A stretch of 64,000 nucleotides of DNA from Lachnospiraceae bacterium (lineage in GTDB: Bacteria > Bacillota > Clostridia > Lachnospirales > Lachnospiraceae): contig JAAVZU010000042.1 of assembly GCA_022791815.1 (NCBI GenBank), positions 186,001-250,000 of the forward strand, written 5' to 3'. The notes beneath the pieces were generated by a model. The model had not been told where the DNA came from and did no database searches. It worked only from the letters and a program-made list of their open reading frames with translations. Below are positions 59,971 to 64,000 of this stretch, one piece after another (the first letter of the stretch is position 1; every line of letters begins with the position of its first letter). The translations under genes were made by a program, and so were the position numbers.

Positions 59971-62900
59971 TCTTTTTTTTCTAAAAGAGCGGCTTTCATA
60001 TCCATTAATAGTTTTTTTGTTTCCTCCAACATCTCAGATGGATCTATCTTTTGATTTCCCTTTGCCTTTCTCCATTGAAAGGAAAAAACTGGTGGATGCT
60101 GCGGTGTAAATTTTAATCTGCCCCCATAATTTGACATAAGATCTAAGATTCCATTTACTTGGACATCTGCCTTTTCATACATAGTAAATTCCAAAAAATT
60201 TGTCTGCTTTTGCTTTACTTGTGTCACATATACATCATGAGCAAGTGCCTTGACCAAGACAATACCAAGCAAATTTTCTACTGCTTTTGGCAGCTCGCCA
60301 AAACGGTCTACTAATTCCTCTTGCATATCCATCCATTCTTCTTCTTTTTCAATATCTGCAATCCGCTTGTACATTTCCAATTTCTGAAATTCACTACGAA
60401 TATAGGTTGCTGGAATATATGCATCTATATTTATGTCCACAGAAGTGTCAAAGGATTCTTCTACTTTCTCTCCCTTACATTCCAAAACTGCCTCATTTAA
60501 CATCTTGCAATACAAATCGTAACCAATCGCTTCCATGTGTCCATGCTGCTTCTCTCCAAGAAGACTTCCTGCACCACGAAGTTCCAAATCTGTCATTGCT
60601 ATCTTAAAACCTGCACCCAACTCTGTAAACTCCCGCATTGCCTGCAAACGTTTTTCTGCCACTTCTTTTAATACCTTATCCCTCCGATACATCAAAAAAG
60701 CATAGGCAGTACGATTAGAGCGCCCTACCCTACCCCGAAGCTGATATAGCTGGGATAATCCCATTTTATCTGCATCATGTATAATCATTGTATTAACGTT
60801 AGAAATATCCAAACCCGTTTCTACAATTGTAGTAGAAACCAGTACATCAATTTCTCCATTCATAAACTGATACATAACCTTTTCTAGTTCTCTTGCACTC
60901 ATTTGTCCATGAGCAAAAGAAATATTTGCCTCAGGTACAAGATTTGCCACATGGTTTGTGACTTCTTCAATCTGGTTTACTCTGTTGAAAACATAGAAAA
61001 CCTGTCCATCCCTTGCTAATTCTCTATGAATAGCCTCTCTTATCACTTCATCATTTTCTTCCATTACAAATGTCTGAATAGGAAGTCTGTCTATAGGCGG
61101 TTCTTCCAACACACTCATATCACGTATTCCTATTAAACTCATATGAAGTGTCCTTGGAATTGGTGTAGCTGAAAGAGTAAGTACATCCACATTTTCCCGA
61201 AGAAGTTTAATCTTTTCTTTATGAGTTACACCAAAACGCTGTTCCTCGTCTACAATCAACAAACCCAAATTCTTATAGGTGACATCCTTTGACAACAAAC
61301 GATGGGTACCAATCACAATATCCAACTGTCCTTTCCGCAAACATTCCAAATCTTTCTTTTGCTGGGCAGGTGTGCGGAATCTGGATAACATACCGATTTG
61401 TATAGGAAATTCTTTCATCCGCTGAATAAAAGTATTATAATGCTGCTGTGCTAAAATAGTAGTTGGCACTAAAAATGCCACCTGTTTTCCATCCGATACG
61501 GCCTTAAATGCTGCACGAATGGCAATCTCTGTCTTACCAAACCCTACATCACCACAAATCAGACGATCCATAATTTTGCTGCTTTCCATGTCTTTTTTGG
61601 TTGCTTCAATTGCTGATAACTGGTCATCTGTTTCTTCATAAGGAAACATTTCTTCAAATTCCTTTTGCCAAATGGTATCTTTGCCAAATTGGTAACCGGC
61701 TTGTGCCTGTCTTTTTGCATAAAGCTCTACTAATTCCTTTGCAACTTCTCTAGCATTGCTTTTAGCTTTTTGCTTAGCTTTTTTCCACTCTGGCGAAGCA
61801 AGTTTGTTTATTTTTACAGATTTACCTTCGGAATTAGAATATTTCTGCAATACCTCAAGTCCAGTAGCCAGCACATACAAATTACCACCATCTGCATATT
61901 CAAGCTTTACATAATCCTTAGTGGTTCTATCTACTTTAATCTTTTCAATTCCTTTATAAATTCCTACTCCGTGATTTTCGTGAATTACATAATCTCCTAC
62001 ATTTAATTCCATAAAATTCTGTATGGATTTTCCTTCATAGGCAGACTTTTTCTTCTTTCTCTTCTTAGCTTTTTTCTCCCCAAAAATATCACTTTCTGAC
62101 ACTACAGCAAGTTGTAATAGAGGATACGCAAATCCGCGATGCAAGTTACCATAGGCAACCATAATTTCCCCTGGATTTAAAACCCGCTCCATATCCTCAC
62201 CTAAAAATGCTGGCAGGTCATACCCCCTTAAATCTTCACTCAAACGCTTAGCCCGGCTCTTGGAACTGGAAAATACAATTGTCTTATATCCTTTCTTTTT
62301 CCATGTCTCTAAATCTTTAATAAGCATTTCAAAACTTTGACGGTAAGAAGCAATAGATGTAACCATCCAGTCAGATTTTCCTTTGGGACTCCAGCTTTTC
62401 AATTTGGTATCTAAACCACTTAATAACACCACATTTTGCTGGGAAGATAACCTTGCAATTAAGTTCTTATAGGAATATATTACATCTGCTTGAGAAGGAA
62501 GTATATACCCCTTCTCCAAACGATGGGACATACTTTCCCTAAATTCCAGCTCTACTGCTTCTGCACGTTCTTCTACCCGTACTGGTTCGTCAACGAAAAA
62601 CAAGGTGTCCTCTTTTGAAAAGTAATCAAAAAAGCTCACCATATCTGTAAAGAAAAAATGCATATAACTTTCAATTCCTGCACTCTGTCCACTATATTCT
62701 AAACGTTCTAAAAATTCTTCTGTATTTGTTTTTAACCGATGAGCTTCCTCTGTTTGAAACTCACCACGAAGCTTCTCTACTTGCTCCTTCATTTCTTCTG
62801 TAATAGCATTCTCCCCAGCAAACTTCTGTTCCTCACTAAGAACCACTTCACTTGCTGGATAAAGGATGATTTCATGTACATTTTCAATGGAACGCTGGCT

Positions 62901-63521
62901 CTCTGCATCAAAGGAACGAATGGTGTCTACCTCTTCATCCCACATTTCAATCCGGTATGGGCTTTCCTCTGTAAGAGGATACAAGTCAATAATTCCTCCA
63001 CGTATAGCAAACTGACCGCTTCCCTCTACCTGTCCTACTCTCTCATAACCAAGCCTGATAAGACATGTTTTTAACTTCTCAATTGGAAGTATATCTCCCT
63101 CTCTAATAGTAAATACCTGGTTTGCCATGTATTCTAATGGCAGAAGTTTATCCATACCGCCATCCATAGTAGTTATAATACATGTAGGTTTTCGCTCAAT
63201 TAACCGCTTGAGTACTGCTAAACGTTCTCTGACTATCGTATTCCCCCTCGCATCTGCACTATAGAAAATAGCATCTTTTGCAGGATATAAATATACTTGT
63301 TTATCATATAATTTATAATCTTCGTAAATTTCTCTCGCCTTTAATTCATTGGCTGCCAAAATCACCTTAAAAGGGTATCCCTGCCCTAATCCAGCTATCA
63401 AATGGCATTTCTGGGAATCCATACACCCTGTTACCTGTATTGGCGTTTTATTTCTTTGTATGTTTAATTGAATTTCCTGGAACTCTTTCAAGTCCTTAAA
63501 TGGTTCTAATAAAGCCCGCAT
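59967..63521 (-). CDS. mfd: Transcription-repair coupling factor
   Basis: The 1184-residue protein has all Mfd parts: a UvrB-like N-terminal module, the CarD/TRCF polymerase-interaction domain (VGDYVIHENHGVGIYKGIE) and RecG-like translocase motifs. The latter include Walker A (ICGDVGFGKTEIAIRA), the DEEQRFG box, SATPIPRTL and QLRGRVGRS. A C-terminal TRCF domain follows. It removes stalled RNA polymerase from damaged DNA and recruits UvrA. The ATG at 63521 has GGAGG eight bases upstream, so the extension to 63536 is not used. Confidence 0.97.
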   Translation of the reverse strand: MRALLEPFKDLKEFQEIQLNIQRNKTPIQVTGCMDSQKCHLIAGLGQGYPFKVILAANELKAREIYEDYKLYDKQVYLYPAKDAIFYSADARGNTIVRERLAVLKRLIERKPTCIITTMDGGMDKLLPLEYMANQVFTIREGDILPIEKLKTCLIRLGYERVGQVEGSGQFAIRGGIIDLYPLTEESPYRIEMWDEEVDTIRSFDAESQRSIENVHEIILYPASEVVLSEEQKFAGENAITEEMKEQVEKLRGEFQTEEAHRLKTNTEEFLERLEYSGQSAGIESYMHFFFTDMVSFFDYFSKEDTLFFVDEPVRVEERAEAVELEFRESMSHRLEKGYILPSQADVIYSYKNLIARLSSQQNVVLLSGLDTKLKSWSPKGKSDWMVTSIASYRQSFEMLIKDLETWKKKGYKTIVFSSSKSRAKRLSEDLRGYDLPAFLGEDMERVLNPGEIMVAYGNLHRGFAYPLLQLAVVSESDIFGEKKAKKRKKKKSAYEGKSIQNFMELNVGDYVIHENHGVGIYKGIEKIKVDRTTKDYVKLEYADGGNLYVLATGLEVLQKYSNSEGKSVKINKLASPEWKKAKQKAKSNAREVAKELVELYAKRQAQAGYQFGKDTIWQKEFEEMFPYEETDDQLSAIEATKKDMESSKIMDRLICGDVGFGKTEIAIRAAFKAVSDGKQVAFLVPTTILAQQHYNTFIQRMKEFPIQIGMLSRFRTPAQQKKDLECLRKGQLDIVIGTHRLLSKDVTYKNLGLLIVDEEQRFGVTHKEKIKLLRENVDVLTLSATPIPRTLHMSLIGIRDMSVLEEPPIDRLPIQTFVMEENDEVIREAIHRELARDGQVFYVFNRVNQIEEVTNHVANLVPEANISFAHGQMSARELEKVMYQFMNGEIDVLVSTTIVETGLDISNVNTMIIHDADKMGLSQLYQLRGRVGRSNRTAYAFLMYRRDKVLKEVAEKRLQAMREFTELGAGFKIAMTDLELRGAGSLLGEKQHGHMEAIGYDLYCKMLNEAVLECKGEKVEESFDTSVDINIDAYIPATYIRSEFQKLEMYKRIADIEKEEEWMDMQEELVDRFGELPKAVENLLGIVLVKALAHDVYVTQVKQKQTNFLEFTMYEKADVQVNGILDLMSNYGGRLKFTPQHPPVFSFQWRKAKGNQKIDPSEMLEETKKLLMDMKAALLEKKE

Positions 63522-63609
63522 CTGAAAAACCTCCATTTATGCCTATTCTATTTATTATACCCAATAAAATCCAATTTCACAAGAAAAACTTGAATGAATT
63601 GGCAATAAA

Positions 63610-63956
63610 TTGGTAACTGTTCAGTAGTTCTTTATTTTTCCCAACATTGATATCCAACATTAAAGTTTCCACTTCCAAACATCCTTTTGTACCTTTGCTG
63701 CCCACATAGGCATCACTGAGTTTCAATTTTTTTGCTCTGGAATTTTTCGGTCTTCATTATAAAATACTATAAATTATGGAATGGAAATAGGTATTAGTGT
63801 GGACTTATAAAGATTATATTTATTATCTGTTATATATTTCTGTAACAAATCAGAAAAGCAAAACAGTCCTCGCAGAGGCATATGGGGATTAAAAGTAATT
63901 TGCTGTTCATACGAACACAACTCTGAATTCAGCAAGAATGAAATATCATTCTTCAT
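63610..63956 (-). pseudogene. Decayed Rpn-type PD-(D/E)XK nuclease/transposase gene
   Basis: The minus strand encodes MKNDISFLLN, YEQQITFNPHMPLRGLFCF and then, after an in-frame TAA at 63774-63776, FIVFYNEDRKIPEQK. A run of seven A then shifts the frame into KLSDAYVGSKGTKGCLEVET and LMLDINVGKNKELL. This order (MKND, YE.Q.T.NP.MPLRG, IVFYNG-like, KLSDA, CLE, ML.IN.G.N.EL) is that of the PD-(D/E)XK/Rpn transposase-related family. A TGA lies just upstream, so the gene is broken in at least three places and may continue beyond the right edge. Confidence 0.72.
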
Positions 63957-64000
63957 GCTATATAGATAAAATCATATTGTAAACGTCTATTGTTTCATTG

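Noticed and set aside
63612-63623. GTAACTGTTCAG as another copy of the intergenic repeat
   Set aside because: The 12-mer lies within the decayed Rpn-type coding sequence (codons for LLNSY) and has no inverse partner or hairpins nearby.
1-64000. tRNA or rRNA genes
   Set aside because: I saw no cloverleaf-like or rRNA-like stretches by eye; a covariance-model search would be needed to exclude them fully.

Overview
The window looks like chromosome from a low-G+C anaerobic Firmicute, most likely a gut Lachnospiraceae-type clostridium. This is inferred from the AT-rich DNA, strong GGAGG-type ribosome binding sites, TTGACA-17-TATAAT promoters and the gene families present (DUF1385, DUF368, CarD, a TlpA / CD1871A-type / 4Fe-4S redox cassette, two BlaI/M56 pairs). 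Most genes lie on the minus strand. About 55 intact genes and several decayed ones can be supported.

1-9.2 kb is accessory: a cut-off gene, two membrane proteins with a MarR regulator, a three-gene ABC transporter, two orphan envelope proteins, Ogt, and an AAA/PD-(D/E)XK protein. 9.3-15.5 kb is a beta-lactam response locus: BlaI, a complete BlaR1 with a penicillin-sensor domain, a lipoprotein with a frameshifted end, and a MecA-like transpeptidase. TACA-N2-TGTA operators stand in front of both blaI and the transpeptidase gene. 15.6-30 kb holds a broken FtsX gene, a Na/Pi cotransporter with an unlisted 45-residue partner, a P2A-type ATPase under a yybP-ykoY (Mn2+) riboswitch, a second BlaI/M56 pair whose sensor is not a penicillin-binding domain, an Rrf2/oxidoreductase pair and a MarR-kinase-MATE operon.

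30-42 kb contains gene relics, a HAD phosphatase, LrgAB, a phosphorelay (HPt, REC-HD-GYP, hybrid histidine kinase), a chemoreceptor and the TlpA / CxxC protein / 4Fe-4S cassette. 42.1-45.2 kb is a restriction-modification island (NgoPII-type nuclease, C5 methylase, and a tyrosine-recombinase-like protein without catalytic residues). It lies just downstream of prfA, and a second prfA-like 3' end sits on its far side.

45.4-63.5 kb is mostly housekeeping: prfA, prmC, DUF1385, rpmE, DUF368, a Ca/Na antiporter, a TRM11-like methylase, truA, a REC-GGDEF protein, TrkA/TrkH, CarD, a PrsA/SurA-like lipoprotein and mfd. A seven-box DnaA-box cluster lies at 51.86-51.95 kb. A decayed Rpn-type nuclease/transposase gene closes the window.

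The least expected structure outside genes is a family of roughly 140-bp intergenic elements. They have GTAACTGTTC-type terminal inverted repeats and three nested hairpins, with shorter hairpin derivatives, and are scattered from end to end, often between co-directional genes.
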